Shown: one piece after another, positions 20,901-30,819 of the stretch
Position numbering within the stretch: the stretch's first letter is position 1
Layout: each line of letters begins with the position of its first letter
Assembly: GCF_000182565.1 (NCBI RefSeq)
Contig: NW_015971538.1
Span: 206,713-270,712 of the forward strand
DNA length: 64,000 nt
Reading direction: 5' to 3'
Origin: Spizellomyces punctatus DAOM BR117
Taxonomy: Eukaryota; Chytridiomycota; Chytridiomycetes; Spizellomycetales; Spizellomycetaceae
Made by a program: the position numbers and the translations under genes
The notes under the pieces: generated by a model
Told to the model about the DNA's origin: nothing
Seen by the model: the letters and a program-made list of their open reading frames with translations, nothing else
Databases searched by the model: none

Positions 20901-23266
20901 AGCGTTCGTTATGCATTGCATCCCGGATGTTTGCAATTTGCTCGCTTTGGGCGACCCATCCCGCAATTCCGGAGCCGGGTGGGTGCCTGACATCAGGGAA
21001 GTCATATACGTCTAAATTTGTGTCAAAATCCTTCGGAACAATCTCCCCGTTTCGGTCCACCAAGAAAAGCAGTATCATTTCCGCTTGGAGCATGGGTGCC
21101 CCGTCCTTGATAATCTGCCTCATTGCGCTCTGCAAATCCACGTCTAGTGATATAGAGCTACTAACTGAAAGCAGTTTGTCCACTTTCTATCTCACAGCTC
21201 CAAAGTTAGGAAATCAAGTTTGAAGTGCTTCACAGTAGTAAGTTTTTCCTGCGTACCTCAAAAAGAACAAGTAAATGTTTGATTATCTGCGAACGGGTGG
21301 TTTTGTCCGTCTTTTCCACATGGTCGAGGAACTGAGGCTGGAAATATTTATTTAAAAGCCCTGCAATTAGAGATCTTTCGTCACCGTCGGCAGTTTGTGG
21401 AGGTGTCGATCTGTCTTCGAATCCGGTAACGGGAGCAGACGGAATAGCAATGACAGTTGGCTTCCCTGTATCATCATTTAAAGGCAAGGATACGAGAGAG
21501 TTTGTCGAAGAGTCATCTGGTGACCTCCCACTCGCGCCTGTCACTGGCGTAGAGGAGCGACCCGGTGTTGGAAGCCTTCTGGGTTTGTATCTACTCATGG
21601 ATCGATCCGCAAGTATGGAGCGCCTACTATCAGCGAGGACTAGACTTGGCAAATAAGATCGAAAACTTAGTGTGCCGAATCTGATTTGTAACTTCGGAGC
21701 AAAATAATATATGCTTACTCTTCCCCATTCCGGCCACTGCCTCCAAAATTGTAGCTATTCCATCCTGTTCATAGATACTTGTCTTTGCAAGGGCTTTGCT
21801 GGACCTGTTAGCGTGCAAAGACCTGAAGTGCAGATTCGGTCGACATACCATTTCTCTCAGTTACCATCTGCAGCAGAGCAGAGGCCTTTACTTGCACCTC
21901 AACTATATCAGGAGAAAATTTTCTCATCAATGCTAGCAATATTTGAATTGCTCCCTTGTCATAGAGGACGTCCGTTGCAATCGCCTCTGCAGAAAAAGGC
22001 AGATTAGTCAATTGGAGTAGGACGGGTCAGCAACGATCTTACATTGTGTAACAAACAGAACCTACGGTTCTCCTCTGCTAATGCAATCAAGCAGTTCAAA
22101 GCTTCAACAATTTGCTCCTGAGCACAATCGGTGTCCGTAAGAGTCGATAGGTACGATTCTAAGGCCGACATGTCCGAGCTGGTAAACGTCTTCCTTACAC
22201 GACCTGCATATTCTTCGTCTGCTACTAATTGCTGAGGCTCAATGTTTTGCGCTCTTGGGTGTCCGCTTCGCCTTCTGTCTCCAAAGGTTATATCACTTTC
22301 GCGAAGGAGGATGGATCCATCAGCGGTGTGTGCCCGCGTATGTCGAGATCCAGTGGCAGGGGACCGCTCATGCAGCAATGCCGCAGAGGGACGGTTTGAG
22401 TTTTTGCTTTGTGCGTAATGCTGTCTCGCGTAAAAACCGGCGGTATAAGCACCTATCGGATGGGATAGGGAATGTGCTGGTGTATGTGAAAGCAGTTCTG
22501 GCGGTCTTGGCAGCATACCGCCTTGCACCTCTGATCCGTCCAGCCTAACAAAAGTTGCATTGCCTACACTACTGGATGCTGGATATGCAATCGGCACTGG
22601 ATTGCCAGCTGTTGCGTGATTTTTCTGGACGCCACGGCCTTCCGCCTTCTCATTCCCAAGGGACCAACGTCGCGAGCCCGCAGTGATAGGTCTGCCTTTT
22701 CTCAGATCCTTTGCTGTTTGGGCTCGTCTTCCACCAACTTTTGCGGTAGCCGAAAGTGGGGCTGAGGGACTCGTTGTGAAGCGCCGCAGATACAGCAAAG
22801 CATCTTTGTCCCTTGCTACTGCCTTTGTCTTAATGGTCGCAATTGCAGCACTGTTTGAGATAAATGTGCTGTCAACCAGAGATGATGTTTTGCTACGAGC
22901 AGTGGCTGCCCGGTCGACGCTGCGAGAAAGGTGGGGCGATGATGTCTGTTCCTTGTCCTTAACGTGATCATTCTCTCCCAGCGACAGGATGTTCAGCACC
23001 TTTGGAGAATGTTGCTCCGCCTTGGAAAGTGTCATGGCGGACGATTTATTACATCCACCCAAGAGCTTTAGACCTCAAGAGCGAAACGTTGCGGTTTATG
23101 TAGGTAGTTATCATGATGAAACTGGTCTTCGCTTACCAAACTTATTGGTAAGCAATTCGAATGTTTGATTGTTTCCACCTTGGAATGCATTTTCCCACTG
23201 AAATGCGCGTTCTCCGCTCCACAGAAACCGTTTCTTCCCACTGCCACTCCATCTTGAACGATCCAT
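17988..23266 (-). CDS. ARM-like / GAF-GAF-PAS / class III adenylyl cyclase
   Basis: The start is an exon at 23266 ([20 protein letters not shown]), spliced to a Ser-rich exon and then helical repeats ([58 protein letters not shown]) that look ARM-like. A phase-1 intron joins these to [14 protein letters not shown] and two GAF domains. Both carry the NKFDE signature (NKV..F..EDE near 20730-20790; NKH..F..DDE near 20060). A PAS segment follows ([35 protein letters not shown]). The cyclase domain has [12 protein letters not shown] and [14 protein letters not shown] (two metal Asp; Lys at the base-selecting position), [10 protein letters not shown] and LASR. Lys plus Ser suggests ATP as substrate. 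The C-terminal [20 protein letters not shown] tail is typical of bacterial cyclases. Some introns are approximate. Confidence 0.86.
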
Positions 23267-23548
23267 CCTCAAGTTGATTCTGATCCGACGTTAACGTAGG
23301 CTGTCATGGTCTTGATTTCATTGATTTGTGAATAGATCCTAACGTAGGGCTTATAGTCTTCTGCTTTGAGATTCGACGACTCAAACCAGGACTGAGTCAG
23401 CGAACTATCGCTCCACACCTTGGTAAGACTTGTTAGCTAGCTCGCCATGCTATTTGAAGCATGTCTCTGAACCTGGAGTTAATGCTGGAATAAGGCAGAT
23501 TGTAGTCTACTGAATTGGCTTTCCGTCCCGTTCCTTTTCCAAGTCAAT

Positions 23549-24784
23549 ATGGAAAGTTCCCACACGTACACGATCGAGAAGTATTCACGCTTGTATCCTG
23601 GAACGTCAGGTACCGGCGATTCCACCGGATGGGTATTTCTGGCTGACAAGCCTATGGGTGTTACTATTACGGAGAACAATACAGGTGGGGGCATGTTGAG
23701 GGTTTTTGTTATGGTGCCCAAAACGGTGGAGCTGGTAGGTGGAATGATGCATTTGCGAGTACCCGAACGACTACCCAACTGTTGCGCAGGAGATGCATGA
23801 TTTATCAAAAGAACGAATCGAAGCGGCACGGCTGATTGTGTTACAAAAGGATTTAGTCATCTATGTCAAGTACAGTGCGGACAACGTGAGTTCTGAGCAT
23901 CTGATCCGTTGCATCATGTCGTTTAATCAGTGGGTGTCATGTAGGGCGCTATTCGCAGGTTTCAGCTGAAATTTCGGCAAGATACCGATCGAGCGTCATG
24001 TGCGACTGTTCTGTCCCGTTTCGTAGCTGTGAAGTCGATACAACCTACCGCATCCCGGCCGCTGGCCATTCAAACACAAGCTGGGTTATCTGCTGGCATA
24101 TCTGAAATGTCTCCTATTCACCTATCTCCTACCACTTCATGCGAAGTAAGCTATGAACACCCCCGAACTTCTAAACTACATGGATTGCGCTTACCAACGC
24201 CCGTATCCCCGCTGTCGACGGCAACAAATGTCGACACGTCAACTTCAACTGGACGGGCCTTGGATTACTTTAACCAGCCTTCAGCCGTTTGCTCGAATAG
24301 ACCATCTTTGGGATCGACACTGGAGTGTAGCTTGCCTTTGATGTCCACTGTCACCCCGCAGTCATGTTCGAATGATATCCTACATGCGTCCACATCGGGA
24401 TCTCCTGACGCACAGAAAAATCATACATGTATTCCGTCGATTGCGTGCCTCAAGAATGCAAATTCTACCGCTCATAATGAGGCAACTGGGAGCCATGCAT
24501 TGCAGGCTGCGTGTTCGCATTCGAAGGCTTCACCACAGCTGTCTGACATTCCAGTTCAGCAAGGAAAAATAGTTCAGGCGGCTGCAACGGAATATGCTCA
24601 GATAACAAAGACACTGGACAATGTCTTTGGTGAAACTGGAACGATCAATCTAGATTACCTGTCCGATGCCGGTCTATGCTCTCTACTTCGCAAAATTATG
24701 CAGAACAAAGAGTTTCAAACCCTATTAACCCGGATAGATTTTGACGGTCTTAAAGAGGTATTGGACACATATGATAGCCTGTGA
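23549..24784 (+). CDS. Candidate meiotic recombination protein Rec114
   Basis: Exon 1 starts MESSHTYTIEKYSRLYPGTS, with GWVFLADKPMGVTITENNTG. The next exon reads YPNDYPTVAQEMHDLSKERI and LIVLQKDLVIYVKYSADN. The long last exon begins GAIRRFQLKFRQDTDRASCA. This resembles the PH-like N-terminal domain of Rec114 (signature strand RRFxLxF). A Ser/Thr-rich disordered region of about 190 residues follows, then a helical C-terminus LDYLSDAGLCSLLRKIMQNK with FDGLKEVLDTYDSL, like the Rec114 segment that binds Mei4. The junction between exons 1 and 2 is uncertain: the closest GT-AG pair leaves a very short intron. Rec114 acts with Mei4/Mer2 in Spo11 break formation. The assignment rests on a short divergent motif, so confidence is moderate. 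It is divergent from the cyclase. Confidence 0.5.
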
Positions 24785-25053
24785 TTACTTGTACCTATTG
24801 TTTTTATTTTGCACGCTGAATTAGATAGACGAGTAGTACTTTTAAGTTTAACAGGTTGTTTTTAGATATTCAATGACCAGCAATATAGAATATGGCTTGG
24901 TTTTATTCGGTGGCTTGATCCAGACATTACAATGCTTAGTCACGAGGAAGTATCTTGCTTCCGCGGGGTTTTGGTCGTCGGAGCGAGTGACATTACAGCA
25001 AGACACATCCCACCATCACTGTCCTTATTGCCGGCAGAGGATCCTGAATTACG

Positions 25054-26497
25054 ATGACCTCGAATGACCCAGGACACATTGGTGAGTTTGGTTTCTGTAG
25101 GACAGCAGAACTGTACATGCTGGCTAAGCGATCCTTTTGATTTGCTAGACAACCTCAGCGAAGAGGAAGATGCCGTAAAGTGTTCCTTTCATAATATCCC
25201 ATAACGGGCTCCTATCTACTGAAACAACGCTAACATCCTCATCCGTCAGTACCTCCGCGGATACTGGATGGCTCTTTTTGATGCGATAGCCGAAGCTACC
25301 TCTGACCAAACAGCGGAAACTGGCTCGACAGAGAATGTGCTAAAGAGCCCGCTAATGGAAGAATTTTGGCTGGCATGTGCACACGATCGACCTGATCAAC
25401 TTATGCTCCGCTATCTTCGAGCTCGCAAATGGGATGTTGATAAGGCTGTCGCGATGGTCATGGCTACACTGAATTGGAGGAAGGAATTTGGTGTACGAAA
25501 TGTTCTGGAGGTTGGGGAGAGAGGATTGGATTTGAGTGAGTTGCAGTCTGGTAAAAGCTACTTTCATGGGGTTGATTGCAATGGAAGGCCCTGCTGGTAC
25601 GTTGTCTGAGAACAGTGAGAATGCACCGAAAATGAAACGCTTAACTATCTCGTCCTACAACACATCACCGACCCTGTTTTTTTGGTTCATCGCAGTTATG
25701 TTCATGTACAACTGCACGACAAAAACACAGTTGATCGGGAAAAGACAAAGGCTCTCACCGTTCTGACACTAGAAACCGGACGCTTAGTTCTTGAGCCTCC
25801 GCAGGAAATGGCGACCATCATTTTTGATATGACAAATTTCGGAATGAAAAACATGGTATTTTGCTTATTCATGGATGGAACATTTTTGTACCTTTTTTTG
25901 ATCTATGTCTCCTTTCTCCAGGACTACGATTTTCTAAAGTTCCTATTGACGTGCATGGTGAGTAAACAGCATAACCACTGTCGCTGGAAAATGTATTGAT
26001 GGCCTGGAAACACCACAGCAAGACTATTATCCAGAAAGTCTCGGTGGTGCTCTTGTCGTCAATGCACCGTGGATATTCAATGGTACGTTCCCTGTCACCT
26101 TGGTTGCTGTTGCTCGCTAGCTGATGATTATTTAGGTTGTTGGACAATCATTCGCCCATGGCTGGATCCTGTTGTTGTTTCCAAGGTGCACTTTATCAAA
26201 TCCTCGGAACTCTTTAATTACGTTGATGAAAAGCAGATTCCTGAACGCTTGGGCGGCTCCAGCACAAATTTTGTGTACCTACCTCCGAGCGCTGAAGAGG
26301 AGAAAGAATACCAACGATGGCGTGCGGACAAAGAGGGCAGCGCAGAGGCCTGGACTAAATATCGGGCTGCGGCTGAGCGCTTCGGGGGTTTGACAGCGGC
26401 ATGGGCCCGTGGTGATATGGATAAAGTGACGGATAGAAGAGAGGCAGAGCGGAACTTGAAGGATGCATACTACGCATTGTCACCATATTTGAGGTAG
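25054..26497 (+). CDS. SEC14-like CRAL-TRIO phosphatidylinositol-transfer protein
   Basis: The start at 25054 reads MTSNDPGHI and splices to DNLSEEEDA, then YLRGYWMALFDAIAEATSD. The CRAL-TRIO N-terminal helix is present (MLRYLRARKWDVDKAVAMVM; LNWRKEFGV). The lipid-binding domain follows: YFHGVDCNGRPCWYV, ETGRLVLEPPQEMATIIFDM, TNFGMKNMD, QDYYPESLGGALVVNAPWIF, WTIIRPWLDPVVVSKVHFI and LFNYVDEKQIPERLGGSS. A charged tail ends YYALSPYLR. These match fungal SEC14-family proteins that exchange phosphatidylinositol and a second lipid between membranes. The internal introns are short (about 60 nt). Substrate lipids are inferred only from the family. Confidence 0.9.
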
Positions 26498-26722
26498 GAG
26501 CGGTTCGCATGACGTTGCAAATTCGACTTTTTCTAAAGCTTTCAACGCGTTCAAAGAACGAAAACTGTATATCATCGACGTGGGGTCATTAATGATCCTG
26601 GTTTTAGTAGACACTAACTGCACATTGGACATTAAACACTTGTAATATTTAAGCGACAAAATTAACCATTACAAAAACACGACACATTATAACTAATTAA
26701 CTAAAAGATAAGCGACCAGCGC

Positions 26723-27725
26723 TTATTGTTCCATATCAGAAGCATCATTAGTGGGTACTACGTCCTGAGGTGGGACTCTGCTATTGCTGGATCCACTGGA
26801 ATTACGGGTCCCTGACGATTTGGCGGTCGAACTTGATGACGGGCGCACCGAAGGGGGACGATCCGCAGTGTCAAACGTTACGCTCCCTGGAGATGCCTTT
26901 ACAGGTGATTGAGGTACGTCTTGACCCAAGACATAAGTTCTGGAGGAGCTGGGCGGAGCTACATTCTCTGGAAGAACATGTGTTTTTTGTCTTGGTTTGG
27001 AAAGCGGGCTAGGTGGTGATGGCGGGGACGTGGCTCGGAGCGATGTATTAATACGTCCCACATGACCCAAGGGAGTGTTGTCGTCATCATCCTCGTCTAC
27101 GGGAGGCTGCTGACTTGCTTTATTTAATCGCTCAAATTCAAAGACAGCATCAAGAGTAGGGCTAGCAGCACCATCTCTCAGGTCACCCATTGTTCGCTCT
27201 GCCATGATGCTCATGGCTTTGCCAAACGCTTCATTCCACTCTTGATATTCAGTAGAGGAAGTTGCAGCGAATCGGTAGTCATACGGTTTCACGTCAATAT
27301 GAACAGCAAAATTACAAGCTGAGCGTAGTTGCGACTCATCCGACATGCCTCGAATGTCGGAAAAGTGAATGAAAGTAGGTGAGCTCGTAGAGTGTTCTGA
27401 TGACATTATAATCAACAAAGGTGTGCCTAAACCCGAAAACGCAGTGAGTATCTGACTCTTTCGTGCGGACCTAAACGTTGAACGACTGGACAAGTTTCCA
27501 CGTACCTCGTACTGCAGCGCACGCAACGTTGCCAAGCCAGGGGACCGTCTTAACTTCCAAGCCTGTTGCGGGGTCCGTCTTGAACACTGCCGCAAAGACC
27601 TCTTGAACATCCTGAACAGAAAGTGGTGCACACAGGACAACATATCTCTTGAGCGGTGGAAGCGCCGACCGCTTCTGCGACAGGACTCCCGCCTTGAGGA
27701 TGCACCGGTGATATGCCGTAACCAT
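26723..27725 (-). CDS. PH-domain-like protein with Ser/Pro-rich tail
   Basis: Two exons (27725-27506 and 27426-26723) give about 307 residues starting MVTAYHRCILKAGVLSQKRS. The beginning, with LPPLKRYVVLCAPLSV, continues after the intron to PLLIIMSSEHSTSSPTFIHF, NFAVHIDVKPYDYRFAATSS and TEYQEWNEAFGKAMSIMAE. This is the beta-strand plus C-terminal Trp helix pattern of a pleckstrin-homology domain (W in EYQEWNEAF). The second half is disordered: an acidic DEDDDDN run, several SPPSPPSPLSKP and SSS tracts, ending NDASDMEQ. No second domain was seen. A lipid-binding or adaptor role is plausible but not shown. Confidence 0.7.
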
Positions 27726-28111
27726 CGCAATCTTCAACTATATGGGAGTAAGCCCACCACTGAAATCGCAGAAATGCAATGTTCAAGGGTAAAATGAAGA
27801 GTGATCTCTAAAAAATAAAAAGGGAGAACACACACAGCAAAATGCAGCGCAAAGCCTCGAACTCCTGGTCAGTGGCACAGTCACAGTAACAAGTAAATTT
27901 TTGAGGAAAAACTTTCGCGCAACTTTTAAAAGTCAGCAATTTACATGATGAAGAGTTTCGATCATCACATGAACCAAAAAAAACACAATAAAAACAAAAA
28001 CTATTCTGAATTCGGATCATCACATTGCGTTGATGACGAGAGGATGAGCGCTAGCGCTGGAAGGATGGGTTGAATTTACATCGTAAGGAAGATAAAAACC
28101 AGTAGCGATGC
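27726..28111. other. Intergenic, AT-rich
   Basis: A-rich tracts (about 27800-27830 and 27965-28000) lie between two minus-strand genes. It probably holds the PH gene promoter and the 3' end of the next gene. No reading frame, RNA gene or repeat was convincing. Confidence 0.35.
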
Positions 28112-29211
28112 TCACCTGAGGAGGAATTTAGTGACGTCGTCAGCGTCGGGTGTTGGCATAACACTTGTTGAATGGCCAGTCCCAATTTCGTGTTGTTGTT
28201 GCGGGTAAGGGAGATGAAATCCACATTGATAATTCATAGCTTGATAATTCATAGCCGGCATTTGCGACACGTGCGATAGCTCTACAAAGTTGAGAGCCTT
28301 TGGGTTTCCTGGAGTGCGAGGTAGTGAATCTGCCGGTGTTAACATTGGGAGCTGTTTTTCCACGGCCGTGGGATGCTGCGGAGGCATGACGTTGGTAAAC
28401 TCTGCATCTTGATGAGCAAAGAGCGGTTGGATCTGTTCATAGATGCCATTTTTGATAGCAAAATATTTTGCGTGATCGGCGGGAACCCTGCTTGGCCCGA
28501 GTTTATGCTTTCAGAATGGGCATATGTAAGGTATTCCGCTGACCCGAACCTTACCATGTTCCTTGGAAGCTCGCCGCCCCACCCTGGACTTTTTCGTGCT
28601 CATGCCCATGCCGAAGTTCTTTGGAAAGAATCCTGCTCCGTTGTCCCTTTGGCATGCCAGCCGCTTTGCAAATATCTTTGGAATTATGGGTTATAGTTAG
28701 CAGGTGGAGTTCTGGACTGAGACAATTAATTGCACGACATCTGGCTTACGGGTGAGATTGATCCAACTTTGAATGGAAATTTGGCCCTAATCAGATTACG
28801 GCTGGCCTAATGTCTCGAACAATAGGACTGTACGCAAACCTACCCGTCGCTCTTCCGCCTCATCACAGGTGTGCCATTAACGCATATCTGGAAAGCCTGA
28901 TAATCATTATACCGACTGGTACCCAAGCTTGCTGAGCCGGTCGACATGCGTCTTTTGCGATTCTGGCTGCCGCCGTCAACCGATGACTTAACTGGCAGCC
29001 TTTCATATGGTTTGTTCCGAGATTGGGCGACTTTCAGCCTCTTCATAATCATTTTGTCCGTTGAAAGTTGGAATGACGCGGGCAGCTGAAAGTGCATCCG
29101 GGTATCCTCGGGGCGCACAAAATTTAAGCGTCCTTCAATTGTCTGGCCTCCAAAGGCCTCATTGCACAAGTCAGCAAACTTCTGCACTTGTTGGGCAATG
29201 TCCCCGTCCAT
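28112..29211 (-). CDS. Unrecognised protein, basic N-terminal half
   Basis: Exon 1 starts at 29211 (MDGDIAQQVQKFADLCNEAF) and contains GRLNFVRPEDTRMHFQLPAS, MIMKRLKVAQSRNKPYERLP and the basic QNRKRRMSTGSASLG. A later exon has DICKAAGMPKGQRSRILSKE with a His-rich LRHGHEHEK. The last exon reads DHAKYFAIKNGIYEQIQPLF, AHQDAEFTNVMPPQHPTAV and a Pro/Gln/Met-rich tail ending DADDVTKFLLR. The tail contains a perfect short duplication (QAMNYQAMNYQ), encoded by two TTGATAATTCATAGC copies near 28224-28254. The family is unknown; the basic patch could be a nuclear localisation signal. Confidence 0.58.
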
Positions 29212-29887
29212 TTGTAAAGTATGTTGTTATCCAGCTTGTTGATACGTGCTTTGGTTCCGTGGAAAAGATGAAGACGGGACGCTGTTGGAAGTTTTTCAAC
29301 CTATGAGGATATTCAATAGGAGGGGTATCTGTTGAACGCCTCGTTATTTTTTTGGGGGTGTATTGGGGGTTGAAATGCCCTGGGGATGGAAACCCAACAA
29401 GAAAATAGGGGCCTAGTCGAGTAAGGACTAAGGATCTGATGACTAGTACTCATTAGACTATTTTTAGGTGACTAAGCCATCGCAACACCTTGTGCTCACA
29501 GCGGGGGGGCACTTTTGAACACACACACTTTAACTTTTTTTTTTAAGTCCATCCGATCTATTTCTCGCCTGATCTCCAGTTGTCAAATTGCCGTGCGAGG
29601 TTGGATATGTCCTACCCGCTTCACCTTGTCCGTGGAATACGCTCTGTTGCTGTTAGTGAACCACTAGTTGAACCCTACAAGCACGGACAAGCCGTGTATT
29701 CCTCTTGCCCATATCCGTCAGAGGAACAAGTCTTTTGGTAGCGAGCGTTCGGTGGGGTTAAGCTGCCCCCGCCACAGAGGGAGAGGCATCTTCTGTATCC
29801 GCTTGACACAGCTTCTGGTCCTTCAATATCGTCGCTGCTTGGAAATACAAGCCGTTACTACGGGTACGAACGAGAGCAGTCAACACT
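29212..29887. other. Region upstream of the cyclin, possible extra 5' exon
   Basis: This region is divergent between the unknown protein and the cyclin and contains a T-rich tract near 29530. A short open stretch begins with ATG at 29607 (MSYPLHLVRGIRSVAVSEPL) and ends at a TTTTG/GTAGCG donor near 29738; it may be a 5' exon of the cyclin gene. A second open stretch at about 29785-29925 in another frame (SGPSISSLLGNTSRYYGYER) also looks coding-like but could not be joined in phase. The true 5' structure is unresolved. Confidence 0.3.
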
Positions 29888-30751
29888 ATGCGAGGAGGCG
29901 GAGCGGAAGGGCCAAGCAGCTCAGAGGTGCCTGAGCGCATACATGTCCCGCCATTGTTCCACCTCTGCGATACCGAAGTTATTTTCAATCTGGTTACCGG
30001 AATGATGAATAGATTGATAGCGCATAATGATCGAATTCCTCTGACTTCAGCAAGCATAACGCGCTTTCACTCTCGTGCTCCACCAGGGTCAGTCTTTTCT
30101 TGCAAAAAAAAGGAGGTCCGGGCAAGACGATGGTCGTCCTAATATCTGCTTTTGTTCAATGCAAATTTCAGGATTAAATTGGAAGATTACCTGCGTCGGA
30201 TTCTCAAGTTTGCAGGACTCGAACCATCAGTTCTCCTCCTCCTTTTAGTTTATATTGACCGTGTGTGCGAGGTACATCGCACTTTTACAATATCCAGTTT
30301 AACTGTACATAGGTGGGTTAACATTGGTGTACGCCCTTCTCTCTGTTTGCGGAAACCTATTCATCTTTGATGTTTCTTGGCTAGATTCGTAATTGCCGCT
30401 GTTGCGGTGGGAAGTAAAGCGACTTCTGACATATATTGCACTAATACATATTATGCGAAGGTGAGAATCAACGTTTACTTTGACATCTCGGCCCATGCTC
30501 ACTTTTGTATTGCTCCTTGTTAGGTGGGCGGCATATCACTTCAAGAGCTGAACATGATGGAATTGGAATTCTGCGGTCTCATTGGGTGGAGACTCTCTTG
30601 TTCAGTTGACATTCTTCAGCGATACTACGTAAATCTTATCCGAACGAGTCAGCTCTATGCGCTAGGCGCAGAAGAAGTGAAGACTCTGACGAATGATATC
30701 AACGTCAGTGAACCAAAGGGGCAAGGGCCGGACCCGAATACTACCGATTGA
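29888..30751 (+). CDS. Pho80/PCL-type cyclin
   Basis: From the ATG at 29888 the exon reads PPLFHLCDTEVIFNLVTGMM, NRLIAHNDRIPLTSASITRF and HSRAPP, then splices to IKLEDYLRRILKFAGLEPSV, LLLLLVYIDRVCEVHRTFTI, VIAAVAVGSKATSDIYCTNT, YYAKVGGISLQELNMMELEF and CGLIGWRLSCSVDILQRYYV. The FHSRAPP and YLRRI motifs and the K-x-x-D in SKATSDIY are hallmarks of the Pho80/PCL cyclin fold, which partners Pho85/CDK5-type kinases in phosphate sensing and growth control. The start may lie in an earlier exon. An SPX protein at 46677 belongs to the same general pathway. Confidence 0.85.
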
Positions 30752-30819
30752 TTGCAATGTAACTATTTAACATTAAAATATACAAAGAGGATATCATGGG
30801 CACAAGAAATCCGGATGTA

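Noticed and set aside
21640-23266. Separate ARM-repeat gene upstream of the cyclase
   Set aside because: A GTAAGC donor after AGMGK and a TCTAG acceptor join it in phase to ILADSRRS, and no stop or start separates them, so I kept a single gene. cDNA could still split it.
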